A DNA stretch of 64,000 nucleotides from Blasia pusilla (Eukaryota; Marchantiophyta; Marchantiopsida; Blasiales): assembly GCA_050084515.1 (NCBI GenBank), contig CM114271.1:34596001-34660000 (forward strand), in the 5' to 3' direction. The translations under genes were made by a program, and so were the position numbers. Under the pieces are notes generated by a model. That model saw only the letters and a list, made by a program, of their open reading frames with translations, made no database searches and was not told where the DNA came from. Below are positions 46,789-58,214 of this stretch, piece by piece; position 1 is the first letter of the stretch, and each line of letters opens with the position of its first letter.

Positions 46789-49309
46789 TTAGCAGGGCGA
46801 AAAAATAGGATGAAGCTGCCGCGTAGCTAAGAGAAGGTTTGAGGTTGGAAAAGAAGGTGGCAGGCTCCATAGGGAGCCAGAAATAATGACGGGTTGTGTC
46901 CAGAGGGACGATTATGGGAGTAATGCGAGTTTGGAAGGAGGAGAGAGTAGTTGTGCAGCCTAAGGGCGTCCGGATGACGACAAAAAAAATGAAGAGTTGG
47001 GAGTTTGAGGGAGAGATGTTGGGGGTAAGGAAGCCGAAAGAGGAGACACTTGGAGGAAGGGGAGACTGCCATGCGGGTGCATAGCCAAGGTTAGAGACGG
47101 GAGAGTCAAGGTTGAGCGGAGAGACTAACAAGTGGCCTGGAGTGTGAGGTGAGGACCAAGCTGTAGTACGGGTATACGGCCGTGTAGTGGCGTACGTGGC
47201 TAAAGGCATGAAAGCGCCATGTGGAAGTGAAATGTGGTAAAGGGGTTGGGGCGTTCTTGGTAAGAGTTGTGATGGAGTAAACGTCAATTAGTAGGTTGGT
47301 GAGCCGGACGTGGTTGGTTAGCTACGCGGTGAGGATATCGACGTAGTGATCATGAGTGGGATACGATGTTTTTAGGCTTACCATGTAGAGACGAGACATG
47401 GTTTAGGAAGAGTATGTGGTAAGAGAAAGACGAGTAGGAGAAGAACCTGGTAGGGTTGGAGCTATGTGGTTGAGTCGAACGAGGATAAGCCACAAACCAA
47501 GTTGGACGGGAGTTACATGGTTGGGCGGATGTGGTAGACGATTACAGAGTCCGGGGAGTTGATGTTATAGTCGTGGAGTTGCGACTGCGAGCAAGCGATT
47601 AGGCACACTGATAGTTGATGACGAAGTGGTAGTATGCTGATGTCGAAAGGTGGTCTGTATCCGTTGATAGGATGGTGTTGCGGAGGTTGCCGTACCAGGT
47701 GGAGGAGCTAGTGTTGACTATGGAGTAGATTGATGGTGGGCGTGTTCAGGTTACCCATTCAAGTCCCTTTTCCCACACTTGGCTTGTGTCATTGAGGGTG
47801 TTGGGTATTGGGTATTAGCTAGTGTTATGTGGGTATAGTCATGGTGACGAGTGTAGGCTCTTTTCATGTATAGCATGTTGGTGGATACATGGCGGTTTCC
47901 GAGTAAGGATCCTCATTATGACCCAAGAGTATGTTCGTGATTGAGAGTTATTCAAGAGGCTTAGGGTGAGCCCGAGTGGTGAGTGTGCGTGAGGCCAGGT
48001 GTGTCATCACGGGACTAGGACTAGCATATGTGAGCTAGTGAGGAGTGTGGGAGACTCTTAGTGAGTACAAGTGCTTGAGTAGGTGAGATAGGGTTCTCAC
48101 AACGGTGTTCTTTCACGGTTGGGAATAATGGGGTGGTTCGAGTAGTGGTGGTGTGACACGGAGTGGAGTGAGATACCAAGGGGTTTTGAGTGAGGAGCTA
48201 CCTCGACTTCCATCCGTGGCTGGATCGTCATCACTACACATAGGGTCTGGTGACGAGACCGCAGACGGAGGCACTATCACTTGGCAGGAGATGGACCACA
48301 TGGGCCATGAGGGCATGCATCGTTTCTTGGGTTCAATGGGCACCATCGACTTAGAACAACTTCATCTAAGAGTTTGACACATGGTGCAACTTCCAAGATG
48401 TACGAACCCCTATGTACGCGGTTCAACCCTTTTATGGCATGGAAGAGTTTTTTCTAGCACTTGGAGGGTCCTCTCATGGATGATTACATGGAGTTCCAAT
48501 AGCTACACTCAGTAGTGATTGATTCTTGAAAGATGTAGTGAGCTTCCTAGGGATGTATCCACTAGTGGTCACAAGACATATGATGGAATAGTGAGGGCGA
48601 GAGGCCTACACCATCAGCTCGGGGACTGGATGGAGAGGAAGATATTGAGGTGGGTGAGGTGGTAGAGACCTCTGGTGATAGAGGGCCACCTAGTTTCAGT
48701 CCTACAATGGAGTTCTTTTGACAATTGGGGAGGAGCTAACAGGGCCTGCGGACTCACAAGCTAAAGAGTCTAGAGGATTTTCAGCGGAGATCGGATGAGA
48801 GTCTAAGAGAGGCGTTCCTATGCATGCAAAGATTGATCATTGCGATATATGGGATGACTAAGGCGCAGTTAGTATAGTATCAATACGAGATGCTAGACTA
48901 GGAGCTACAAAGGAGAGTTCGGGATGCGATGTTGCTTCATCTAGCAAAAGCCACATTGAAGGTGGTCTTCGAGTTGTTTGAGCGGGTAGAGCTCAAGATG
49001 AGTGAGGAGCAGGTGGTGACCACAAGATTTTCATGGGAGTCGATGAGTTTACAAGTAGGAGTAGCCCCACATGTGTCCCAGCATGCACCACTACCATGGG
49101 AGCGGGCTGATGGGCCTAGAGAGCAGGGCGGGTAGTAAGAGCGGATAAGGAAATAACTTGTACAGACAAGTGTTACCTAGCATGGACCAGGGTTGGCTTG
49201 TTGGATGAGTGGTGGGCCATATAGGCAGAGCGACTACCCACAACATGGGAGAGGGCTGAGGGTGCCTTTGATTGCTGAGGAGCCACTTTGGATGGCCCCA
49301 CCATAATTG

Positions 49310-49352
49310 AAGTGTGATCATTGTCACCAATAGGGTCACACTAGGATAGATG
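49310..49352 (+). pseudogene. Gag zinc knuckle remnant
   Basis: Reads KCDHCHQ, a stop, then GHTRIDV, which fits CX2CX3GHX4C with a stop in the middle and the last Cys changed to Val. Zinc knuckles of this kind bind RNA in retroelement nucleocapsids. Confidence 0.55.
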
Positions 49353-51534
49353 TTTTGATCTTCGCTAGGAGGTAAGTCCAGAGGTAGGCAAAGGACCTGG
49401 GGGCGAGAGAGTTGGTGGAGATCGATTAGTGGATGATTGTGGTGGTAGAGTTTCGTCACGAGTCACAGGAGATGGAAGACATGCACCCGATGCAAGGCTC
49501 CTTACTCGCATCGATCAGTTGGAGCAAAGGATTGCTGCCATGACGATGATGCAACTAAGGGTAGGCACAAAGCTTAGAGTAGTTAGTGTGGCTCCAACCT
49601 CCATATCTTACCATGATAGTGGTCAGGATTCTGCTGGTATGGGATTTATGTGTGGTGCCGCTCAGGTTGAGGCTGTTGAGATGTTGATCCAGGATGTTTC
49701 CAGAGTAATCAAGCCACCGAGAGGTGGGGTTGAAATTGACCCACCAGAGGGGACCGATGGACAATGGACAAAATTCCCTAATCGTTCATATTGTATTATT
49801 GTCGGAGGCTCTTTACACACCGTCAATGGTGCTTTGACGACCAATAGTGCCCATAGGTGAGGCAGGCGCGTTGACGTCAAGAGGAGTTGGAGAGACGACT
49901 CCTATGCCAACTCAAGTGGAGCCAGTGTCGAGCACATTTTTGTAGGTGGCCTCTAGGGTTAGCTAGGCTCCATTTTTTCTAACATGGAGTTGGCGACGAT
50001 GGGAGTCGGACCAGTGGAGGTGTTTTGGCTGGCCGTCACGTTGTGTGAGCGTGGAGAGGTGACTACTTCTTGTTTAGAGGCAGTTGAGGAGGTGATGGAC
50101 TTATCCTTGGAGCACGTACTCAGGACGTCCCCCACTCAATCATGGCATGCGACCGCCATAAAGTTGGTAAATATGCCAGCTAGGCGAGCGATAGAGCGAG
50201 CCATGATCACACCATGTGTGGTGTTGTTGGATAATCGAGCTGGAGTGTTTTGCTTGGTTCATCCCATAGGTACGGTGTACCACCCGTCAGTGCGTCCTAC
50301 TTGATTCAAGAGCGTAACCCTTGATATTAGGGAAGGCGGTGTGTTTGGTGTTAGGATTAGGGAAAGGCGACATTGAGCATTGTCCCTTTCAAATACAGAC
50401 CCCTATTGGGGGCGTATCACCCACGCAGTACATGACTCGGCAGGAGTTGGTGGTTAGACTCCAACCAGAGCATAAGACAGATAGTGCAAAGGCGCGCACT
50501 CGGGCGATTATAACACCGGCAGAGTTGTATGAATTATTGGTAGGGAGCGCGTATTATATCCCCTTGGTTTTATCTTGGATTTTTGGGAGGAGACGATTTT
50601 TATCGGCCAGGGTGGCGATTAGGTGATGGACAAGTGAGCCATCTATCGATGCTGTTTGCAAGGGGTAGTGGTGGTCGACCACGTGAGGATACAGTGACCA
50701 CATTGACAACATTTACAGGTGGTCTTAGCTGATTAGGAGATTCGGGGAGAAGAGTATACATGTAGAGGATATTCTTGTAGCTGATAGTCCCACGGAGAGA
50801 CATGCCAGGGTGGATGTCTCTTCCCATCATGCAGAGCTTCTTTATCGTTGTTGGGAATGAGCGTTGAGTTGCATGGAGTGGAGATGAGTTCGTGAGGCTA
50901 GAGTGGAGCCGTGCTTGACTGCCTGTGTCTTGGAGCAGATAGAGTGAGATGACGGTCATGCTCTTGGGGTGGAGACTTCATATCTTTGGGTATCACACGT
51001 GTTGTGTGGCAGCGTTTGGAACAGGGTACTAGAGTGTTAGATCTCTTTGGAGGGATCAACACAACAGGTATTTGCAATGTTGCAGTGTTGCGGGGACGAC
51101 GACACCGATGGTGCTAGATGTATATAGGATAGTAGATCATGTCGAGGTACATATGTGTGTGCTATCTGGAGTTAGTTGGACCCAAGTTCCAGCTAGGAGG
51201 GCGGTTGTGGGGTCTCAATTTATATGTGTGACTTGTTTGGTTTATGGATGGATCGACCCATGTGTTGGGAAGATCTGTGTTGTGTGGTGTGTAGATGTGA
51301 CCATCGATGTGGGTTGTGTAGCGATGTGTATGCGCACGACATCAATCGTGACTGATCTTTCCCAGAACCCATGGTGGCTACGCTCCCTTCCGCCATGTTG
51401 CGCTCAATGTTCTCGACAGTCCTAAAAACATCTCTCAACATAAGGGGGTGTTCATAAGAAGCACCCCTCCCGCACCCGTGTCCGCAGGGTCTGGTCCAGC
51501 ATTGCATACCATGACTGGATAACCTGAGCCTCTA

Positions 51535-51897
51535 TCACCCCTTGAGTGACGTTGATCGACCGGCGCAAGCAAGTATAAGCCTCACACAAACTATCACCCA
51601 CGCGCCTCTAGAAGTCGTGGATGCGTCCATGGGCGCTCCCTCTAAATGCTGGAACATACTGTTCCATGTTGTGAACAGGTTGAACTCTCTAGAGTTCCTA
51701 GCCTGCTGTAAGTCACACCAACTCCTAGACTCCGCAATGAAGTTGTGTAGCTCTATAGTGCCTACAACACCCGAAAACCTACGCGGTCCTCTACCTTGGT
51801 CGTCCATCCCGTACGCCCGACTAGTAGGACCACTCAATGTGTACGGTGGATCACTAACACACTCCTCTACACGCTCCCCCTCGTTTGAAGACGACAC
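51535..51897 (-). pseudogene. Gag-like fragment, minus orientation
   Basis: The minus-strand frame has VVGTIELHNFIAESRSWCDLQ and then FTTWNSMFQHLEGAPMD. This is the same text, less damaged, as the plus-strand block at 48.3 kb, so two related elements lie tail to tail or one was inverted. Plus-strand composition changes from G-rich to C-rich at about 51.42 kb, as expected. Sequence to about 52.6 kb probably belongs to this element. Confidence 0.6.
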
Positions 51898-52689
51898 AGA
51901 AGGAGATCGAGATGGTCTCTCACGTGGAGACCCTCGAAACCTTGCAGCACTACGGATAAACCCTCTAGAGCTACTCTAAGGTCCACTACCTTGCCTCTCA
52001 CAATCACTCTCAACCTCACACGTAATCCTTCAATCACTCAATCTAACATGCGGCACTCAATCTAGACTCTCTCATTGAGACGTGTGCTGTGCGGCAACAA
52101 GCGGCCTGGTTCGGCAAATCAACTGATCTATATTCTCATTGAAAAACCATCCTCAACTTTGGACATCCCACATAGGTCTATGTCCCCTAAACCCATACAT
52201 CATCGATGCTCTCAGCATCAGTACGAAATCCAATATCCCAAATAACTTCCCAATACCCGAAAATCCCTCATATGTATAGGATAAGAGACCAGAATGGGTA
52301 ACCTGACCATAATATCGATGTTGCTCCTCGGCAACTACAAATTTTGACCCCATCTCGGTCTTGAAGACAACTCCTCCAATCAGCAAGTTATACTCCTCTT
52401 GTATTGACGTTGCTCAAGCCTCCTCAATATGCGATGCGGATCCAACGATGTGGTGCAATACTGGCGGCACGGAACGACTACAAATCGGGCATGGCACTCG
52501 ATAATAGGATGCGGCACTCCACGACATACCCTCCTCAATCAACAATACACACGCTCTACTCCTTAGTGAAGGAGCGGCTCTGTGATCGAGACGATGCGGT
52601 GCGGCCACGAGCGGCACGGTGCGTTGCGGCTACGGGCGTCACGACACAATACTCGATCGTCGTTGAGTGGCTACCAATCATATCATAGC

Positions 52690-53640
52690 AGAATGAAATG
52701 AAAACTCAAACACCATAACCCGAAGTTACCTGCCATCACTCGTTGATGGCGAGATTGTGATGACGGTGATAGCCACAACAAAGTACATGGTGGCGGCGCA
52801 AGTCAGAGAATCAAAGGTCATCGTGGAAGATCGTCCACTACGTAATGGTGGCAATGACAACCAATGGCGGACAACGGCCGAACGCGGCTTTGAGCGGCGG
52901 TAGATGGCAGCGGCGGTCGACGGTCAAAGATCGACGACGGACGGCGACGGTGGACCGTCGACGATGATGGTGAAGGTTGACCGTTGATGATGATGGTTGA
53001 CTTTTGATGATGATTTTGACCATTGAAGGCGACGGCCGCCGCCGGCATGGCGGCTGGTTTAGGGTTTGAACAATTTTACCCTAAATATTGGCCAACAATG
53101 GTAGTTTTGCAAAATCAGCCTTAAATTTTTGCTCACACCTCCAAATTGCGCACCATCTATTGCAAAGGTGCATAACTTCACGATCTACCATGGAATTAAA
53201 AAATATTCTGAATCGGACCTTCAAATAAAATATGACAAGGATTGTTGTAAATCCCAATGTCTTTTCTCCTACAGAAATTTTGGCAGTGCTTCCGTGTTGA
53301 TTTCTCCCAAAAAAAATGTAAAACCTTTGAAAATACAAAGCAGCAAGTTACATAGTGCTCCCAAGAGCACCGGCATGAGGAAACCTGCCCCCATACTCAA
53401 TCCTTATGAGAAATTGGGCAGCGCTTCTGCGCACCACTCTCTCATACAAAAATCGGCACATAAACGTCAAAACAATGCGGCTCTTGCTCTCGTGAGCACT
53501 CCCATGAGCCATGAAGCAGGGAACATGGTCCCCAACCTGCACCAAACATCAAGCAACCAGCGAGCTCCCCCATAAAGCTCTCTTACCCTCTCATTCTCTC
53601 TTTGTAAAATAAAGTGAAATCTCTCTCGCAACACCATAAC
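52690..53640. other. Imperfect CGG/GATGAT-rich repeats and an unassigned open frame
   Basis: At 52,850-53,050 short units built from GACGG(C)GG and GTTGA(C/T)..TTGATGATGAT recur imperfectly. A plus-strand frame at 53,129-53,575 is open for about 148 codons but has no recognisable family and runs into a repeat A copy, so I treat it as repeat-associated. Confidence 0.45.
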
Positions 53641-53649
53641 TCTCACATG

Positions 53650-54040
53650 TCTCTCTCAATGTCAAACCAAACCCACTTTCCTAATGAGAGACTTGGGTTA
53701 CACTCACAAGGCAAGGGACCATAGGTCCGCCGCCTCGTGTCAAGAGGTTCAACAAAGAGAGAATGAGCTCTCAAGCTCTCGCTCCTTGAGGTATACCCCT
53801 TCCCTCTCCCAAGCTCTCTCCATGGTAACTTATGCTCCCAAGTCACCTCCTTGGATTTTGACTTGATGTAGGAGGTCAAAGGCCACTTCCCAAGATAGAA
53901 AACTGACCATATACTCAAAACGGTATGTGCCTAAAATAGTAGGTTCTTCAATATGGCTCCAAATGAACCGAAACGAAGGGAAAACCTGCTCTCTCAGGTT
54001 TCCCGAGGCCTCACTAGGTCATCCTTGACCTCATGAGCTT
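53650..54040 (+). repeat. Dispersed repeat A, copy at 53.7 kb
   Basis: Starts AAACCAAACCCACTTTCCTA. The frame MRDLGYTHKARDHRSAASC then QEVQQREN parallels the 4.08-kb and 34.3-kb copies, and similarity to the 4-kb copy continues to CTGCTCTCTCAGGTTT. Confidence 0.8.
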
Positions 54041-55640
54041 GTCCTCCACTACTCGCGAAGGCCCTCTACTAGATCTCACCGATCTATCCTAAAAGACGTG
54101 ACAGGGCACTCTCGAATAATAATATGGATATGACATCAATAAGATCACTTACATTCTTACTCTTGAATTCTCTTAAAATTGGAAACTTATGGTTCTTAAA
54201 GATTTTCCATACCCATATTTCTTGAAGTTGGATCTCCTTAGATTAAGAAGATATCGAGGCCATTGTCCTGATTACTCATGTTTGCACTAACCATATGAGA
54301 CACAAGTTGAATGAATATCATCTCCTAAAGATGTGTGTAAAGGCGTACGATGCTCTCCCGCCTTCAATAACCAATAAAAAAAATGGTTCTTATAAGCACA
54401 TATAAGTACTTCCAAAATTTAAAATCAGACTTATGTTTGTCGTAAGCTTCATCGCTCTTGCATAATAATAGATGTGATCTCTTTTAAGTGGCTCCGAGGA
54501 ATTTTGGTCATTCCCCGTGACGAATAACCGAAAACACTAATCAAAAGTTATGATCTTTCCCTTATATGCCTTAAGTCACATGACATTGGTTCTATAATAC
54601 TGTGCAAGGTGGGATCAACAACATCTTGAAATACATCATGATGAATTGTTAGTGCCTTATCCCATACAATAAATAAAACTTTTTGAATAGCATTGGTGTT
54701 GATAGGTGACTTGCAAATAAAATTTTCATCTATATGAAGGGAATCTCACGTGTGAATGGACCGTACGCCTTATTTTTAAAAATAAAAGAATTATCCCAGA
54801 TTATAGGACAACTAAAACTATTCATGAACTTATTCTTTCTGCTTGGGGCCGATTCTGGCCTCTTGAGGTCTTCCTTTTTTCCTCTCTTTGCCCCCTCATT
54901 TGTATCGTGATGGGTTCCCATCCTTTTTTATACATATTTTATATTTCCTTCCTTCATGCATTATCGTACGTTTTTCGTTCCATGAGTTATATCTATTCTT
55001 GATTTAATTCTCGAGGCTATTTCGGGAGTCCAAAAGGCGTCCCTGGCGCTCCATCCCGCATGAGTGGTGGACTAACTGTAGTTCGCGGCTACTATACCTG
55101 GTCTGTATTGGTTTCTAACTGTAGTTGATGCATCCATCGTTGAGTGGCCCGACGCATGCAGGCATAAACTCATTATATTTGCTCCCCCGTGGAACGAATC
55201 GACGGGCAGGAGTCCACGTCAGAGGATTCCGAGATGGAGCCAATCGGCGAACGGGAATTCGCATTTCGACGGCCACCTGAAAGGAGACAGAAGCAGATCC
55301 CGTTGTAACCATGATTAGGCTAAAACTCGTCGCTTAATGGTAGTGGACGGACGGAGCGTGGAGCGGCGACGTTAACGTTATGGACGAGAAGCAGCAGCGG
55401 TAGCGTGAGAGGAGGCTGAGACGTATGGTGAGAACGTCGGGCCTTAAGGAGCTCTCGAAACTCTCGTGCTTTGGCACAGAATGTCGTAGCCATTGATCGG
55501 TCCGTGGGACGCCCTCGGTGCGAGGCATTAGGGTGGCGTACCGTTGCGATGGAGTGCGTGGGAGGGAGGGAGCTAGCAGGGGGGAGCTAGACAAAAGTGT
55601 GGCAGAGCGGACGGATGAGGAGGAGTAAGGGAGATTCGCT
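54041..55640. other. Intergenic region, no gene seen
   Basis: AT-rich to about 55.0 kb, then GC-richer. The last part approaches the PNGase A-like gene and may hold its promoter. No coding family recognised in the minus-strand frames at 55.3-56.0 kb. Confidence 0.5.
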
Positions 55641-56315
55641 CGAGTCAGGGGTGTGTGTGTGTGTAGTAGAGTCTTGGACAAAAAGGGGTAGTCTGAGGAA
55701 TGAGGATATCGTGCAGATTCTCCTCCGATGTGGACGGCGCTCTCGGCGTACCATCATGGTGGTGTGAATCGGAGGCATTCCCGTGGATTGCGAGAAAGGG
55801 CGTGAAGTGAAGAGCGCGTGCATCCTGGAGCTCGATTCCTTCGCAGTGCAGGTGCATGCAGGTGGGGAGATTGGTGTGTGTTCCCTGGGCACCACAATGG
55901 TGACCCTCAATGCTCCACTGCCGACTACAGGTACCATACAATTCCGTTTCCCAGAGAGAGAGAGGAGAGAGAGAGAGGATGCGGGGATTCGTATGTCTGA
56001 CTCACACACTGCCTCGTCTCGAAGACTGTCGGTCTGTCGAGTTCTTTCATTTCAGGTGAGAACATTGCGAACGGTTTGGCGGCCTTGGGTGAAACTTTGG
56101 TCATTTGGTTTGGGATCGAAGGGAAGGGGCACCCGTCCCAGTATTACTGAAGAATACGTCTCTTTTGCGGGGAAAGGTTTGTGTGTGTTGTGAAGTGGCG
56201 GCATTGGTTGTCACAGTGTGAGTGTCGTAGGCTGTGTGTGTGTGAGGTTCGTTTCGCAATTGCGGATGTGTAGACTGGAGCGAGTAGCTGATGGACCGAG
56301 CACACCTTTCTGCCC

Positions 56316-58214
56316 TTGCTGTTCTGTTCTTCTTCAGGCTCCAAGCGTTTTGCGCCTCTGCAGGGCTATGGGCCCAGAGCTTCTCGCTGTGCAACCTGGC
56401 TCGTCGTCCTGGTTCTCAGCTCTGTGAGTGTGTCCGAATCTCATTCCACAAACAGACCGTTCAAGCATCTCAAGTTTCAGCGCAACACCCTTGCGGATCT
56501 GCAAGAGCTGGAGAGCTCGGACGTTGCATCTGCGAGCGCATTGCATCCGTCGCGTGATGAGAGCAAATTGCAGCGGTTTTTCGAGGTCGCCAGGCCCGTC
56601 TCGACGCACAGACGGCCGTCGTGTTCGATGCAGCTGTTGTATCACGAATTCGCAGATACATACGGTGTCAATCCTCCGGCCGCTCTGTACATCCCTAGAA
56701 AGAAATGTCACAAGAAGTGGGACAAGGTGGTGCTAAGGTGGAGCGCTGTTTGCCGGGGTCGTCAATTCGATCGAATTGCTGCGGTCTGGTTGGGCGGGGT
56801 GGAGATTCTACGCACTTGCACCGCAGAGCCCTCTCAACGGGGCATCATATGGGAAGTTGAGAAGGATGTCACCCGATACGCCTCGTTGTGGCATGAGCCC
56901 CAGGAAGTGGTGGTCGCTTTGGGGAATGTCGTGGATGGCACTTACACCGGCATCTTCAACGTGACCGTTTCTGTGGATTTCTACAAGCATGATGACGACG
57001 ACGACGACGACGATGAGGGATTCCTGGCCGAGGGAGAACAGTCGGGCGATTATTCCAGCAAGATCCATCGTTACTTAGCTCATCCGGCTGACAGGATTCT
57101 AACCATAAACCTTCCCACTTACCTGAATGGGGGATATTGGTTCCAGCTATCAGGAAAAGGCGAAGTGAAAAGCGTCAGCTTGGCAATCCCTAAAAACACC
57201 TACCGGGCTATCCTTGAAGTGTGCCTATCTCCACATCAAAACGATGAATTCTGGTACACGAATCCTCCAAACGACTATCTGGAGGCCAACAATTTGACCG
57301 GCACTCCGGGAAACGGTGCATTTCGAGAGATCGTGGTTTCCATCGATGGGAAAGTGGTCGGAGCCGTGTGGCCGTTTGCAGTCCTGTACACCGGTGGAGT
57401 GAATCCCCTGTTCTGGCGCCCTGCGGCTGCCATTGGTGCATTCAATCTCCCCAGCTATGATATTGACATCACTCCATTTGTGGGCCAACTCGTGGATGGT
57501 CAAAATCACACATTTAGCCTCAGTGTGACCAACAACCTCGACTTGTGGCTCTTGCAGGGCAATCTGCACATCTGGGTGGATCCCGAAAGGTCTCAGACAA
57601 CTGGAAGCCTGGTGGAGTACGATGCGCTCTCCCACCTCACTGTGAATTCGACATTCCAGGGGCTGGATGGCACCTTCGTAATCAGTGCCTCAAGGTCGCT
57701 TTCCTACGCGGGTTTTGTGGCATCATCTTTCGGGAATTTGACCACTTCCAGCTCTTACGCTTGGAGCTTCTACAATTCCCAGGTGTATGCCAATGAAACG
57801 TCTTCCGGCACGGTGCACCAACTCACAGAAAATAGGTGCACTGTGGTGATCAAGAATGCAGAGAAGGAGATCGCCATGGATCACGTCGTGAGTTCCTACC
57901 CGTTGTTTCTCTACTACCTCCAAGTTGAGAACCCCAACAACTCCGTCTCGATCAACAGTAGCATCGTACATGGCCTCGAGCAAGAGCTCCAGACAATCAA
58001 GAGGCGGGGTAGCTCTTTTAGTTCTCTCAAGAACGATCAGAGCTCCCAGGGGTTCCTGTACATCTCTCCTAACAACACTATCAGTGGAATCGCGTCTACG
58101 CAGCAGAATTTCACCTACGTTGGCACAGATGGATGCTTTCAACGCGCCCTCAGTGTGAAGAACTACTCCACATTGTACGACTCTGCATCAACCGATTGCC
58201 TGTCCTCTGTTTGA
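56316..58214 (+). CDS. Peptide-N4-(N-acetyl-beta-glucosaminyl)asparagine amidase A-like (PNGase A)
   Basis: Probably a secreted or vacuolar enzyme that removes N-glycans from glycopeptides. About 630 codons are open to a TGA at 58212-58214. Recognisable PNGase A blocks: LLYHEFADTYGVNPP, WDKVVLRWSAVCRGRQFDRI, IAAVWLGGVEILRTCTAEP, GIIWEVEKDVTRYASL, and FWYTNPPNDY. An acidic run of eight Asp lies near 56,991. Ten or so N-x-S/T sites suit a glycoprotein. A hydrophobic stretch (CATWLVVLVLSSVSV) near frame position 30-42 could be the signal peptide. The start is unresolved: the frame has no ATG between its upstream stop at 56,289 and Met codon 103. A tract TTCTGTTCTTCTTCAG ending at 56,338 is a good acceptor, and CAG|GTGAGA at 56,055-56,056 is a good donor, but the joined phase gives no ATG either. 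Confidence 0.87.
   Translation: MLFCSSSGSKRFAPLQGYGPRASRCATWLVVLVLSSVSVSESHSTNRPFKHLKFQRNTLADLQELESSDVASASALHPSRDESKLQRFFEVARPVSTHRRPSCSMQLLYHEFADTYGVNPPAALYIPRKKCHKKWDKVVLRWSAVCRGRQFDRIAAVWLGGVEILRTCTAEPSQRGIIWEVEKDVTRYASLWHEPQEVVVALGNVVDGTYTGIFNVTVSVDFYKHDDDDDDDDEGFLAEGEQSGDYSSKIHRYLAHPADRILTINLPTYLNGGYWFQLSGKGEVKSVSLAIPKNTYRAILEVCLSPHQNDEFWYTNPPNDYLEANNLTGTPGNGAFREIVVSIDGKVVGAVWPFAVLYTGGVNPLFWRPAAAIGAFNLPSYDIDITPFVGQLVDGQNHTFSLSVTNNLDLWLLQGNLHIWVDPERSQTTGSLVEYDALSHLTVNSTFQGLDGTFVISASRSLSYAGFVASSFGNLTTSSSYAWSFYNSQVYANETSSGTVHQLTENRCTVVIKNAEKEIAMDHVVSSYPLFLYYLQVENPNNSVSINSSIVHGLEQELQTIKRRGSSFSSLKNDQSSQGFLYISPNNTISGIASTQQNFTYVGTDGCFQRALSVKNYSTLYDSASTDCLSSV

Larger units (their letters stand above)
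46004..51420 (+). mobile_element. Decayed LTR-type retroelement sequence, plus orientation
   Basis: The plus strand is strongly G- and A-rich over this span. Pieces in order: a gag-like block at about 48,320-48,530 (GTIDLEQLHLR, then WCNFQDVRTP), a zinc knuckle remnant at 49,313-49,350 (CDHCHQ-stop-GHTR), the frame ITPAELYELLVG near 50,506-50,541, and VLDLFGGI at 51,034-51,057. Every frame is broken by stops. LTRs were not found, so the limits are approximate and several elements may be mixed. The 46.6-kb MITE inserted here. Confidence 0.55.

Noticed and set aside
53129-53575. Plus-strand frame of 148 codons
   Set aside because: No domain is visible, and it is followed directly by repeat A, so it is more likely repeat-derived than a host gene.
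57225-57635. Minus-strand frames within the PNGase A-like gene
   Set aside because: They are shadows of a well-matched coding strand.
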